This document shows positions 23,690 to 34,064 of a stretch of DNA of 64,000 bases, in pieces; within the stretch, counting starts at the first letter, position 1; each line of letters starts with the position of its first letter. The DNA lies in assembly GCA_029582265.1 (NCBI GenBank), contig CM055816.1, positions 25,599,963-25,663,962 on the forward strand, written 5' to 3'. The notes below the pieces were generated by a model. It had not been told where the DNA came from. It searched no databases and saw only the letters and a program-made list of their open reading frames with translations. The position numbers and the translations under genes are program-made. Origin of the DNA: Zoroaster sp. YZ-2022 (lineage: Eukaryota; Echinodermata; Asteroidea; Forcipulatida; Zoroasteridae).

Positions 23690-24803
23690 AGGTCCTGTGA
23701 AATAGTTTTTGTTTTCATTGTATACAATAAAGTATGCCTACTGGAACATATACCGGTATTTGTCATTTGTAAATTTTCCCCCTCATTAACATAAAATTCG
23801 TGACGTACACTGAGGCGATTCCCGATCCGCGATCCACAGCACTTGCCCAAGTATGCGTCGTATACAACGCACCACTGCATGCACAGTGTTGCTAGAGAAA
23901 AAGTTTCCTCAAGTTTTCGATAATGCCATCGAGGTGTGTCGCTGCAGGTTGCAGCAACACCACCAAAGACGGTGTTAGTCTACACCGATTTCCGTCTGAT
24001 CCAAAATACAGACGTATTTGGACGACTAAAGTGAAGCTGACCAGAGCGAAGTAGTCGGGACCGACGGAACACTCATTATTTTAGTGCACAGTTCGAGCAG
24101 ACATGCTTTGAACGGGGCCTTCACAGCCAGTTCGGTATGGCTTATAAGGCCATGCTGCTACCAGATGCAATTCCAACAATATTCCCGCTAAGTAAGAAGG
24201 CTGTGAAGGCTCCAACGAAGAAGAGAGGTGCTTTTTGTTAAAGCGAGAAAGACTCAGGGTAAATGGCCATTTAATAATACTCCCATGCATAACCCAGTCC
24301 ACTTCCGTGCAAAACGACATGTTCACACCATGCTCACCGTTTCAGTGTTCACGGCATGAAAACATGCCGTGATTTTCCGCATTAATAAAAACATCGTGTC
24401 TGATTTTTATATCCTGGCAAGACAAACATAAAAACATTAAACCTTTCTCATTATGCCTGCGCTTGCTTTGAGATATTTAAATGATCAGAACTTTGACTCG
24501 ACTGTTTCTGTTATTTCATAAAATAATACAGTAATGTTAGCATTGCGTTCGGTGTGTGTTCCGACCGCATGATGGGGGCTTGCGCTGTGTTTCACGGTAC
24601 ATAGAAATGCTCTGCCTTTGTGTACGTCACGAACGTTTCGTTAAAAATTCGAAAATTCGGGGGGTAAATTTTTGATTATTAGATAAACAATTAATAATCC
24701 ATTCGAAACAAAACAAAAACGTTTAAAATTGTTTTTAATTCATATTAATCAATATAACAGCACCAAGAAATAAAGTTTGGTAAATACACTCTTCACAGGA
24801 CCT
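23690..24803 (+). mobile_element. Kolobok-like DNA transposon with TTAA target duplication
   Basis: TTAA at 23,686-23,689 and 24,804-24,807 flank inverted ends AGGTCCTGTGAA...TTCACAGGACCT. The 1,114-base element carries a THAP-domain relic (23,923-24,241). TTAA targets plus a THAP-encoding gene are the hallmark of the Kolobok superfamily; no DDE transposase frame is visible, so it is non-autonomous or decayed. It separates block f of copy I from block e of copy II. Confidence 0.8.
23923..24241 (+). pseudogene. THAP-domain pseudogene inside the Kolobok-like element
   Basis: From the ATG at 23,923 the frame reads MPSRCVAAGCSNTTKDGVSL and HRFPSDPKYRRIWTT, the start of a C2CH THAP zinc finger (C-x4-C, HRFP, invariant W). 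A TAG at 24,052-24,054 ends the frame after 43 codons. Beyond it, other frames show SAQFEQTCF (where C-x2-HF is expected; the zinc-binding histidine is replaced by Q), GMAYKAMLLPDAIPTIFPL, and a basic tail before TAA at 24,241. THAP fingers bind transposon ends in P-element and Kolobok systems. It is broken by the nonsense codon, a frame change and loss of the ligand. Confidence 0.8.
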
Positions 24804-25105
24804 TTAAGTATCAAAGCATGTGCCCATTTGTTTCTGATTTTCCATTTACATTCTTGTATCTCAGGTGTAGAATAAAATAAGGATAGTTCAGTTGAGGTAC
24901 CTCAACTGTCTATACTATGCCAGTTATTTTGGGACAAGATAGTACTGGTCTAAAATCACAAATAAAGTGTCGGTAAAGTGCCAAATATTAAGCACCTCGT
25001 AACATGGGACTTTATCCCTAGCTGTACGGTATTCTGTTGTTATATGACTTCTGACCAGCGCCCCATGAACAAAGATATTGACAAATTAGGAAGACCGTCA
25101 ACATT

Positions 25106-25176
25106 GGGCTTGATGGCTCAGTTGGTAGAGAACCGATACGTTAACCCAGAGGTAGCAGGTTCAAGTCCAGCTCTAT
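25106..25176 (+). pseudogene. tRNA-like sequence (block f, copy II), Asn-like anticodon GTT
   Basis: GGGCTTGATGGCTCAGTTGG, then ACGTTAA in the anticodon-loop position (GTT) and GGTTCAAGTCC as B box. Acceptor stem does not pair. It is the copy closest to a tRNA-Asn and hints at the origin of the family. Confidence 0.55.
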
Positions 25177-28080
25177 TGTTCTTTGTTAATTCCAAACAGT
25201 ATCATTAGTAACATTATATGTAATTCAAATGATTACTTTCACTGTTACGTACATTGTTAGTCTGATTAAAACAATTACAAATGTCTTTGAGGTTTTTGAT
25301 GGCTGCTAAATGTTGACTCATTGGAACAGTTGTAGCAACCTAGAACATTAAACAAGACAGATTTCCAAGTTTATACCACAGCGAGGTTTATTAAACTATC
25401 AAACATTTGTATATGAAAATGACTGAATTAAATAACCTTGAAATGAAAATAACTCAAGTGTACAGTGTACCATTTCAGGCTACAGTTGAATATTCTACAT
25501 CGTATAAAGGAAAACATAGTCTCGTGCTGATCAGTTCATACCTCAACTGGCTACAATGACAAATAAATGATGCAGAAAGCTGGAAACGGAACTACGTGCA
25601 GCGTGTTTGTTATGCTTGGCTAAAATATTGACTTTGCTGTCAGTAACTCTACGTGACAAAAGACTGTCGGAGCTGTTTAGTATTACAATTCAACAAGTGA
25701 GATGGAAAACAACATTGATCTTCAAAATCATATCTTGCTTGGCTCTTCTTTGCTCCATTAGGCCAAACAGAAATAAGTTGTGTTTATCCAGCACTGTACC
25801 TCCACTGTACTTATGTAATATTAAGATTTTTCAGAGACCAAAACATTTGCAGGTGTTAACCTCAAAAGGGTTAGTTACAAAAAACCTAAATCCTATTTTA
25901 TTCCATTATACAACTTTATTGTATATCAAATTAAAACTACATGCTGACCCCCCGCCCCCCCCCCCCGATCCACCCTTGACTGAAGTGTGGGGCAGCACGA
26001 TTGTATGAATTAAGGCATAAATTATCTTCTGCTGACATCTCATTAAAATGGAAGATTTAATGGTTTTCAATGACATACATACAGCGTTTTGATTACATCT
26101 GGAATTAAAATTAAAATGATTAGTTCGGTCTGCGATAATCATTTAAGACTGGTTGATAAATTGATTTCCTGTCATGGGAACTTGAATATAACACATTTGT
26201 TGACATGACATGGTTCAGTTCCAAATGTTGAATTCCAATGTCCATCCCTGATGAACATCAACTCAAGTATTACACAAACAGCCCCCCCCCCCTGAATAAT
26301 TCGTCGTTGTCCTGTAATGTTGAACATAAGCGTTTTGTGATAACCTCGCCCCGAGTGTCTACCTCGTTCTCACTACTAGTGAAAATGATTTCCACAACAC
26401 TGATGCTTAGTACAAAACATATGGGCTTATCATGTCAATGAAGGAGGAATTCAACTTTCACATTTTACAAGCTTTATGTAGTTTTGTTCCCTTAAATTTA
26501 AACTGCTCTTTTATGAATTAGGAATTGAGATTGATATTGTGATAATAATATCAGGGGGTAGAAAGAGTGTTACGCAAGTAGTTTAAAAAATGTTCAATAA
26601 ATGTTTTCTTTTCAATTCGAATGTAATTCGTTAAATTTTACAGCAAGTCAAACCTTAGATTATTGTAAAGAAAAATAGCATATATTCAATATTTATTATT
26701 CAATATTTACATTATTTAAAAAAAACATTAACTACGTTTATGAATTTATATCAGATATTTGGTGTGTATAAAATAACTTAGATAGCAAATTCTGATTCAA
26801 TCAATGATACAGTTGGACTATTAATGTATGTGCGATTAGCACAATCGGAGGAAACTTTCCCCTTCCTTCATCTGCAGAGTATAATATAGGATTTCTCGCC
26901 AATTTCAACCAGTTTTCGTTCAATTTAATTTGAAAATAAATTTTCCTTTACATCATCATTCAATCTGCAAAACGAAACATTCAAATTCACAAGTTGAGCA
27001 TTCTATCGTCATTTACCCAACTCATCACCAAAATAAGCTCATGAAATTCCGTCAGAACCAGTCGCAAGCTGTTGATCAAGAATTCCATTTCATCATTTGG
27101 CATTCATTTGTTACATATTTTTTTACATTCAATTCTCAGGCCTGGGTATGAGATTTTAGGACAGATTCCTGTCTGTGTCATTTCCCTATCGTGTTACAGG
27201 CAAAATAAAGAAATAATTGGGGAAAAAAATTAAAAAATTTGAGAAACAGAAGATTTAGGAGGAAATATTGCAAAGGGGAACCCATCTTTTATGCAAGGTG
27301 ACCCTGTAGGGATACTTGAATTCTACTTTCGTCCTGCCATAGTAACGTTCCCTATCTACAGGCGGTATCATTATGATTGGAACCATCGCATGGTAAGGAA
27401 CCTGTCTACTGGTTCAGTTGTACATGTGCCTCATTCTGAAAGCAAAGGCTGCGGTCTATTACACATACAGGGTTCGGTTGAGCCACGTCGGTGAGGGCGC
27501 CAATGATTCAATTATTCTATACCCCAATGGAACCATTATTGGCCATTGTGTATTGTGTTTTCCCTTCACATAATACGTCACGTCTACCATAGTCACGTTC
27601 CCTATCTATAGGCGGTATCGTTATGATTGGATGCATCACATTGTGAGGAACCTGTCTACTGGTTCAGTTGTACATGTGCCTCATTCTGATTCTCATAGAC
27701 TTGTGTACAGGAAAGCAAAGATGGCCGCGGTATAATACTTAAAAACCTACTGCACCTATGTGATGGAAAGATTAGGTTTACAACGGATATGGATGTGTAA
27801 GAAATAGTAATATTGGCTGTTTTGGCTAATTATTAATGTTTGAAGGAGTTCAAATAAGCCTTGCTATAGATGCAACAAAAATCCCACGTCAGAAAAGTCT
27901 TAAGCCTGCTGCTGCTAGTCGCAACTAAATCTATCAGCTAGAACAATTATGTTTCTTTTGTTTACTACTGTGGGCAATATGATCCATTATAATATTAAAG
28001 TTCTTGTTGAATTTAAACATGGTTAGGGATAAGCCCCATGTTATAAGTCATTCTGACATCTAGTCCTTAAAATAACCGTC

Positions 28081-29099
28081 TGAAAATAATACAGCTAAAC
28101 AAATTTGGTTTTAACTTAACATGCTTCACTGACAGTTGTATGGAGAAAGTTCGGTCATAATACACTAATAGCCATACTTTTTTATGAAGTCCAGTTAAAC
28201 TTACACTGCACTAATACAACTACAAACATGTGATGGATTTTGCTTTTTATTTTTATTTTTTTGTATTTCATTTGTATAATTGCTTATGTTTGAAAGCTAT
28301 ATACAGAGCACACACAGCCCAGACTGCGTTTGGCGTCAGTGAAACGCATTATGATAGGATCAATTCTGCCTTTATGTAAGAGCGCCCTCTTGAGTTCAGA
28401 TGTCACTGAAGGGGATGAAGTATAACATGTACAAAGGTTTTTGTCCTAATGTTCTATGTACCACGCGTCTTTCTTGGAGTATGCATTTCTCTACGAGTTA
28501 GCTTTGGCTTATTCAAGAAAAGTAATTCATCCCATTATGTTTTTAAATTCGTCCCTAATTTGCCATAGTGACCAATCCGACTTTTTTCAATTTTAAGTTT
28601 TCCCGCCCATTAGTACATTCAGGAAGAGACCTGCCATTGTATCTAATCCACATGCATGTATTCTTTATAGTTTTGGAGAAAGAGCATGCATTCAAATGAC
28701 GAATGCTCTAACTGGATATTTTTGCACTTTGGCAAAGTGACCAATACCGCATTGGTCACTGTGCCAACTTAATTCGGGACTTTGATGTGTTTGATTTGTT
28801 GAAAATGTTGATTTTTTATGTGTAACGATGGCTTGAATTTATTCGTCACTATGTAAAAAATCAAATGCCGCGTGGTCGCCTATTCGTCACTTCAACGCAC
28901 ACACAGCGTATATGCCTATACTTTCGTATTCGTTACTTTGTAAAAAAAACAAAAAAACAGAAGTACCGCTGGCGGTTATTCGTCACCCACGTACGAACTC
29001 TGTAAGACAGATATTACCAATAAGTAATAAATATGAAAAGATGTAAATACCTTAGATCTATGGTTTCTCTTTGTGTTACATTGCAAAACAAACTAAAAC
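28081..29099. other. Non-block sequence with a possible MITE at about 28,552-28,786
   Basis: CGTCCCTAATTTGCC, then AGTGACCAAT (28,552-28,580), are imperfectly mirrored by ATTGGTCACTGTGCC and ATTCGGGAC near 28,757-28,785. ATTCGTCAC recurs several times to 28,985. No gene is recognised. Confidence 0.4.
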
Positions 29100-30204
29100 T
29101 TGATGTTTTCTACAGATTACGCTGCTCAGTCTGTCCGTGGTTATAGCTGGTACCAGCTGTCTGCGCACAGTGAAGGGGAACAAATCTGGTCTGCAAGATG
29201 ACCCCATAGGGATAAACAGATTCTTGTTCGTTACTTTTCAAAAAACTTGACATTGGAATAACAATCCAGATATTGGATAGCGAAATAAAAGCAGAAGTTT
29301 CGAAAAAATAGGCCTTAGTGACTTTCACAACAACAAAAATCATGGAAAAACTCACTGAAATTTGCCAAGGCCGCGTTTGAATTGATTGCTTATAAACGAA
29401 AGCGAAAATAATGAACTTCTACAAAATCCTTTGCGCATCGATGATTGCTAATTTGATTGCATCAATTGCGAAAAGATGCGAAACATTAAATTTCAGTATG
29501 ACATAGGTGAAGTCATAATTGCCGAAGAACAAAATAGTAAACGCAGTTGTGAATGACAGGAACGAAATAATGACTGAATAGAAATTAATTTGAACGCAAC
29601 AATATAAAAAAATAATAATAATGATTTAAAAAAAAAAAATAATAATAATAATTTAATCGGATCAGTAAAAACGGCGTACATTTGAATGTTCATAAACGAA
29701 AATGACCAACACGTTTTGAAATTAGCCGGGAAAACCACTAATATCCAGGACACAAATCCGATCGATGCACTAAACCGCTCGGTCATGGCACCCCATGACA
29801 ATATACATTCAAATTTATCAGTTGAGCATTCGATCGTCATTTAACCCGACTTATCGCAAACATTAGTACATTCCAATTTCATAGAATTTCGTCAGAACCA
29901 GTCGTAATTGTAGAATGAGATTGTTTCTCACACGCATCTATCATAGTCACATTCCCTATCTACTGCCGGTAGAGTTATTATAGAGTTATGATATGATATT
30001 GTGGCGAAACCCGTACCGTTCCGGGCGAGCGGCAGTCCAGTCGGTACTTGAAGGCAGGTGCTATGGAGACCGTTTATCGCCACACGTGACACCACCTAGA
30101 CTTAGACAGACGAGACAGACAAAAAGTAATATGGAGGCAAAACTCAAATTCAAACTATTTATTCAATAAATAAGGAGCTCCCTCAAGGCAGAAGTTTGTC
30201 CCTG

Positions 30205-30372
30205 AAGGCAATGATTGGACCCTTAAGGCATATTAAGTTACTGAAAGCGAAGTCTAATTACTTAAGGAGAATGGGAATTACTTAAGGTGAGTAAGAATTA
30301 CTTAAGGTAAATAGGAATTACTTGAGGTGAGTAAGAATTACTTAAGGTGAATAGGAATTACTTGAGGTAGAG
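30205..30372. repeat. 20-bp tandem repeat (GAATTACTTAAGGTGAGTAA type)
   Basis: About seven degenerate 20-base units containing ACTTAAGG, between 30,250 and 30,372, with looser relatives (CTGAAGGCA, CCTTAAGGCA) from 30,205. The CTTAAGG core recurs in the array at 31,590-31,985. Confidence 0.85.
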
Positions 30373-30442
30373 GGAAACTATAACTTTACGGAGCCAAGTG
30401 CTGAATGCCACAGAATTACTCGACAAAGTCACGCCGTCAAAA

Positions 30443-31225
30443 TTATCCGGATAGCCGTCCAGCTAAGCTATCCGTGCTGTTCCGTGAAAGCACACCATCT
30501 AGTAGTCGCCCTGCTAAACTACCGCGCTGTCCCTGACAAGGAATCCCGATAGCCGCCCAGCTAAGCTATCCGTGCTGTTCCGTGAAAGCACACCATCTAG
30601 TAGTCGCCCTGCTAAACTACCGCGCTGTCCCTGACAAGGAATCCCGATAGCCGCCCAGCTAAGCTATCCGTGCTGTTCCCTGAAAGCACACCATCTAGTA
30701 GTCGCCCTGCTAAACTACCGCGCTGTCCCTGACAAGGAATCCCGATAGCCGCCCAGCTAAGCTATCCGTGCTGTTCCCTGAAAGCACATCAACTAGTAGT
30801 CGCCCTGCTAAACTACCGCGCTGTCCCTGACAACGAATCCCGATAGCCGCCCAGCTAAGCTATCCGTGCTGTTCCGTGAAAGCACACCATCTAGTAGTCG
30901 CCCTGCTAAACTACCGCGCTGTCCCTGACAAGGAATCCCGATAGCCGCCCAGCTAAGCTATCCGTGCTGTTCCGTGAAAGCACACCATCTAGTAGTCGCC
31001 CTGCTAAACTACCGCGCTGTCCCTGACAAGGAATCCCGATAGCCGCCCAGCTAAGCTATCCGTGCTGTTCCGTGAAAGCACACCATCTAGTAGTCGCCCT
31101 GCTAAACTACCGCGCTGTCCCTGACAAGGAATCCCGATAGCCGCCCAGCTAAGCTATCCGTGCTGTTCCCTGAAAGCACACCATCTAGTAGTCGCCCTGC
31201 TAAACTACCGCGCTGTCCCTGACAA
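30443..31225. repeat. 98-bp minisatellite, eight copies, each a dimer of hairpins
   Basis: GAATCCCGAT recurs at 30,541, 30,639, 30,737 and on at 98-base spacing. Each unit has two related halves: GATAGCCGCCCAGCTAAGC, closing TATC, and GTAGTCGCCCTGCTAAACTAC. Both have a short inverted stem (GATAG/CTATC and GTAG/CTAC) around a shared CGCCC-GCTAA loop and are followed by G(T/C)GCTGT. Copies are nearly identical, implying recent amplification. GC content is far above the surroundings. Confidence 0.9.
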
Positions 31226-31589
31226 CGACTCCCGGCCGTCCCGGCCCACGGGACTTACGTTTTGAAGCGCTCCTGGCAAGTCCGTGCTTCCTCTGTCTAA
31301 CGCTCTGGCCAACTGACTGACGCTGCGCGCGGCCCACCGCACAGTGCACGCAACACATGCCCGAACCTACGGCGCATGCGCTGCTACTATGGCACGCAAA
31401 AGCCCCCCTCTTAAGTTCGGACCGTCCCGGTCCGTTAAACTGAAAAAACAATCAACGAAATGTAGACTAAGGTGCTTCCTTTATACAAAAATAAACCTTC
31501 TTTTTTATACATCCTAATGCACCTCAGGCTACCCTTAGGCCCGTATTTTAGAACGTTCCTTTACTGCAAAGGACGCCTTTATGCCTATT
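31226..31589. other. GC-rich unique segment followed by AT-rich sequence
   Basis: 31,240-31,440 is GC- and CpG-rich, with dyads such as CGGACCGTCCCGGTCCG near 31,420. No gene is recognised. It could be a CpG island or part of an unknown element. Confidence 0.4.
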
Positions 31590-31985
31590 GTTCTCCTTAA
31601 GTTAAATATTAGGTTCTCCTTAAGGGAGTTTAAGTACAAACACCATTTAGGGTTCCTTAAGGGAATTTAAGTAAAACAACTTGTGTTTCCTTAAGTGAAA
31701 CATTGTCTCCTTAGGGAGTTTAAGTAAACTAATGACTTCAGGCAAGTACACTAGGGCTCCTTAAAGGAGTTTAAGTAAAGCAAATTGTATCAGATCTCCT
31801 TAGGGGAGTTTAATCAAGGCAAATTGTGTCTCCTTAAGGGAGTTAGTTAAATATTAGGTTCTCCTTAAGGGAGTTTAAGTAAAGCAAATTGACTTCAGGC
31901 AAGTACACTAGGGCTCATTAAGGGAGTTTACATAAGATTACATTTCTCCTTAGGGGAGTTTAATCAAGGCAAATTGTGTCTCCTT
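31590..31985. repeat. Degenerate tandem repeat with CTCCTTAAGGGAGTTTAAGT core
   Basis: About ten irregular units, each with a CTCCTTAAGGGAG-type palindrome and a TTTAAGTA element. It truncates the 3' end of the first viral gene (31,964-32,092), whose last codons are made of repeat sequence. Confidence 0.8.
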
Positions 31986-32092
31986 AATCCAAACACTTTT
32001 CTAGCGGCCATGCTATAAATGACGGTTATAATTCCTACAACACCACCGTGATACACTGAATTGACGATTCCGTTTGTATCTATCGTAGACAT
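31964..32092 (-). pseudogene. Viral small membrane protein, truncated by tandem repeats
   Basis: From ATG at 32,092 a 42-codon frame has a short polar start and a glycine/valine/isoleucine-rich membrane segment (about residues 16-28, GGVVGIITVIYSM), then basic residues. After about residue 34 the frame enters the CTTAAGG repeat array, so the original C-terminus has been lost. It resembles small membrane proteins found beside capsid genes in Polinton-like elements. The function is unknown, possibly a virion membrane or minor capsid component. Confidence 0.55.
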
Positions 32093-32148
32093 TTTATATT
32101 ATAGACAATATTTTTTTTTAATTTATTTTTTAATCCATTCTGAAGGGA

Positions 32149-32533
32149 TCACTTTCTGAAAGAGGTTTTTTTTTTTGGTTGATGATCGTCAACATCTACA
32201 TCTCGCGTTGGTAAATCAGTTTTTACAGGTTTCGAAACTGGAGCGAGTGCCTTGTAAATAAAATAGGCAAAGACGCCTACAGCTACTACTCCCAGACCTT
32301 TGTAAATCACGCTCATCTCTATCGCGCTTTCCTTCGTTGGCGTATCGTTTGACTGATTAATTTTTACTTTTTCATTGACGGCCTTTTTTTTTACTTTCTT
32401 TTTTCTTGTTGTTGTACTCTGCAAGTTTTTTACCAGCTTCAACTCGTTTTGGATTTTTAGTTTTTTCTTTAGTCGGTGTTTTCGTCACTTGGTTTACAGA
32501 CGTGCTGATCTCCTCCGTTTTCTCTGATTCCAT
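32149..32533 (-). pseudogene. Viral lysine-rich single-span membrane protein, frame broken
   Basis: An ATG at 32,533 opens a frame rich in K, E and T. Near the T-homopolymers at about 32,385-32,405 the coding signal moves to another frame that runs to 32,149 and has no ATG of its own. That second part has a highly basic stretch, one transmembrane segment (VIYKGLGVVAVGVFAYFIY) and a short acidic-basic tail. The break falls at homopolymers, so it may be decay or a sequencing error. Role inferred only as a virion or morphogenesis membrane protein. Confidence 0.55.
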
Positions 32534-32605
32534 CGTATTTATTATCTAAACAAGAATGTTTTATTTTAAAATGTTTCGCTGAAATTAAACCAGCCGTAAT
32601 GGGTG

Positions 32606-32998
32606 CTAAAAATCTTCCGTTATTAAATCCGTTATTAAATCATCTTCGTCGTCGATTGTAAATTCGTATCCCATCACATCGACCAAGTTTAACGAAGATC
32701 CTAGAGCTCTAGCGTAAAGACACACGATCGACGAGCCTAATGAAGATATCATTTCGCGACAGAGTTTCGCTTCGTATCGCGCGTATAATTTATCTTTTTC
32801 TCCCACGTTTAAATTATCAATTTCGACGATGGTATACTCTTTACCAAAATATTTTTTTGAATTCTCTCCAGCTGCAACGGCCAACAATCGATCGTTTCGT
32901 TTATCGTCGTAAATTTTGTTAGATGCACTCGCGTCGCTGGGTAGCGTCAAGTTAGTATTTTGAATGGGCTCTTCGTTTAGCATTTTCGCAACTTCCAT
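32606..32998 (-). CDS. Viral conserved accessory protein, 130 aa, intact
   Basis: ATG at 32,998; the frame is uninterrupted to 32,606. The N-terminal half is polar and probably disordered. The middle (about residues 60-105) is a helical region containing EKDKLYARYEAKL followed by a more hydrophobic LGSSIVCLYARAL. The C-terminus is strongly acidic (DDEDD). No enzyme motif is visible. I believe similar proteins accompany capsid and ATPase genes in Polinton-like elements of animals, but this is recall. It lies between the membrane-protein gene and the 11-bp repeat array. Confidence 0.6.
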   Translation of the reverse strand: MEVAKMLNEEPIQNTNLTLPSDASASNKIYDDKRNDRLLAVAAGENSKKYFGKEYTIVEIDNLNVGEKDKLYARYEAKLCREMISSLGSSIVCLYARALGSSLNLVDVMGYEFTIDDEDDLITDLITEDF

Positions 32999-33166
32999 TA
33001 TTATATTAGCTATGAAAAACTTTTTTTTAAATTTGCTTCATTTTAGTCAATTGATCAATAGCGTACGAGTATTTATACATCCAAAATACAAATCCTCCTT
33101 AAATGCGCAAAATCCGACTAAACATTCAATTAGCATAATTACTTATTATACATGGTTATAATAATT

Positions 33167-33365
33167 AACTACTTGACAACTACCTATCAACTACTTGTCA
33201 ATTAACTATCAACTACTTGTCAATTAACTATCAACTACTTGTCAACTACCAAGTAACTATCAACAAACCTATCAAGTACTTGTCAACTACTTGTCAATGA
33301 CTTGCCAACTACCTATCAATGACTTGCCAACTACTTGTCAATGACTTGCCAACTACCTATCAAGT
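33167..33365. repeat. 11-bp tandem repeat (CAACTACTTGT type), about 18 units
   Basis: Units alternate among CAACTACTTGT, CAATTAACTAT, CAATGACTTGC and CAACTACCTAT. The array begins between two viral genes and continues into the 3' end of the packaging-ATPase gene, whose last residues are encoded by it. Confidence 0.9.
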
Positions 33366-34064
33366 CATCTATCGAGTCGTTTAATATTGCATAATTGGTA
33401 GGTTGATCCGTTTTTAGAATCAATTTTGAATGCTTTGTTTTTTTAAGTTTTAAACAAATTTCTTTTCGAATCGATTCGTCAGCCACGACGTCATTTTCTC
33501 GACAACAGTCTTCGAACGAGTTTCTATCTTTACAATAAAATAGGCACAACCATTTTAGCTGCTCTCTAAAATATTTTAAAACGCTATTATATTTTTGTGA
33601 AAGAATCCAACAGCTGTGGTTGGCGTGTCTACCGCTAAAAGCCAATTCGCTGATCATACATTTACTATCGTTTATATGTTTTCTATACTTTAACCCTTGA
33701 TGATAAACAACGTCTCGTCTCCTTTAAAAGTCTCGTGGTAAATCTCGAGCGTTTTATGCAATGTTGAATCGCGCAAATCGTCGATGTACACTCGATCGTC
33801 GTTTCATATCCATTTTCTGTTTTGGTAGGCGAGATTTTCACCGATGGTAGGACATAGTATGACGATATTCCCGAAATATTTAGATATCCTCCTCGTTCTT
33901 GCAAAGTCGCTAATAGATCTAACGCAAATTCAGTTTTTCCACACCCGGTCTGACCGAGGATTAATGCAGCGTGTGGATATTTCGGTAACATTTTAATAAT
34001 AGTCAACATGTTAATATATCGCGGAATGAAATCGTCCACTTTCGATATTGAGTTGAGCATCCAT
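33331..34064 (-). pseudogene. Viral genome-packaging ATPase (A32/FtsK-HerA type), frame-broken
   Basis: The ATG at 34,060 (possibly 34,064) overlaps the end of the capsid gene. A Walker A motif, GQTGCGKT, is seen about 35 residues in, preceded by a hydrophobic strand. After about residue 60 the coding signal changes frame at least twice. A hydrophobic Walker-B-like strand occurs near 33,715, but the acidic residues expected straight after it are not evident. The C-terminal part (33,657-33,331) has FSGRHANHS and a conserved W-x-L-S-Q-K sensor region. Family members pump DNA into the capsid. The ending is encoded by the 11-bp repeats. Frameshifts make this copy non-functional. Confidence 0.78.

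Larger units (their letters stand above)
24830..29990 (+). repeat. Long repeated unit, copy II (e-f-a-b, then a-b again, incomplete)
   Basis: Block e resumes at about 24,830 (TAAGGATAGTTCAGTTGAGG), f at 25,000-26,720, a at 26,840-27,335, and b twice (27,335-27,480 and 27,585-28,080). A further a piece lies at 29,100-29,910 and a 65-base b piece ends at 29,990, where GAGTTATGAT is followed by unrelated sequence. Blocks c and d are missing. Direct continuation from f to a supports a cyclic, tandem arrangement. Confidence 0.65.

Noticed and set aside
24081..24326. Minus-strand frame across the Kolobok-like element
   Set aside because: It is the shadow of the plus-strand THAP relic.
29999..30110. 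LTR of a retrovirus-like element starting TGTGGCGAAACC
   Set aside because: Although CGCCACA occurs near 30,080, there is no second LTR, primer site or gag-pol, so the resemblance is unsupported.
30443..31225. CRISPR-like array
   Set aside because: There are no unique spacers between repeats; units are contiguous 98-bp copies, and the DNA is animal.
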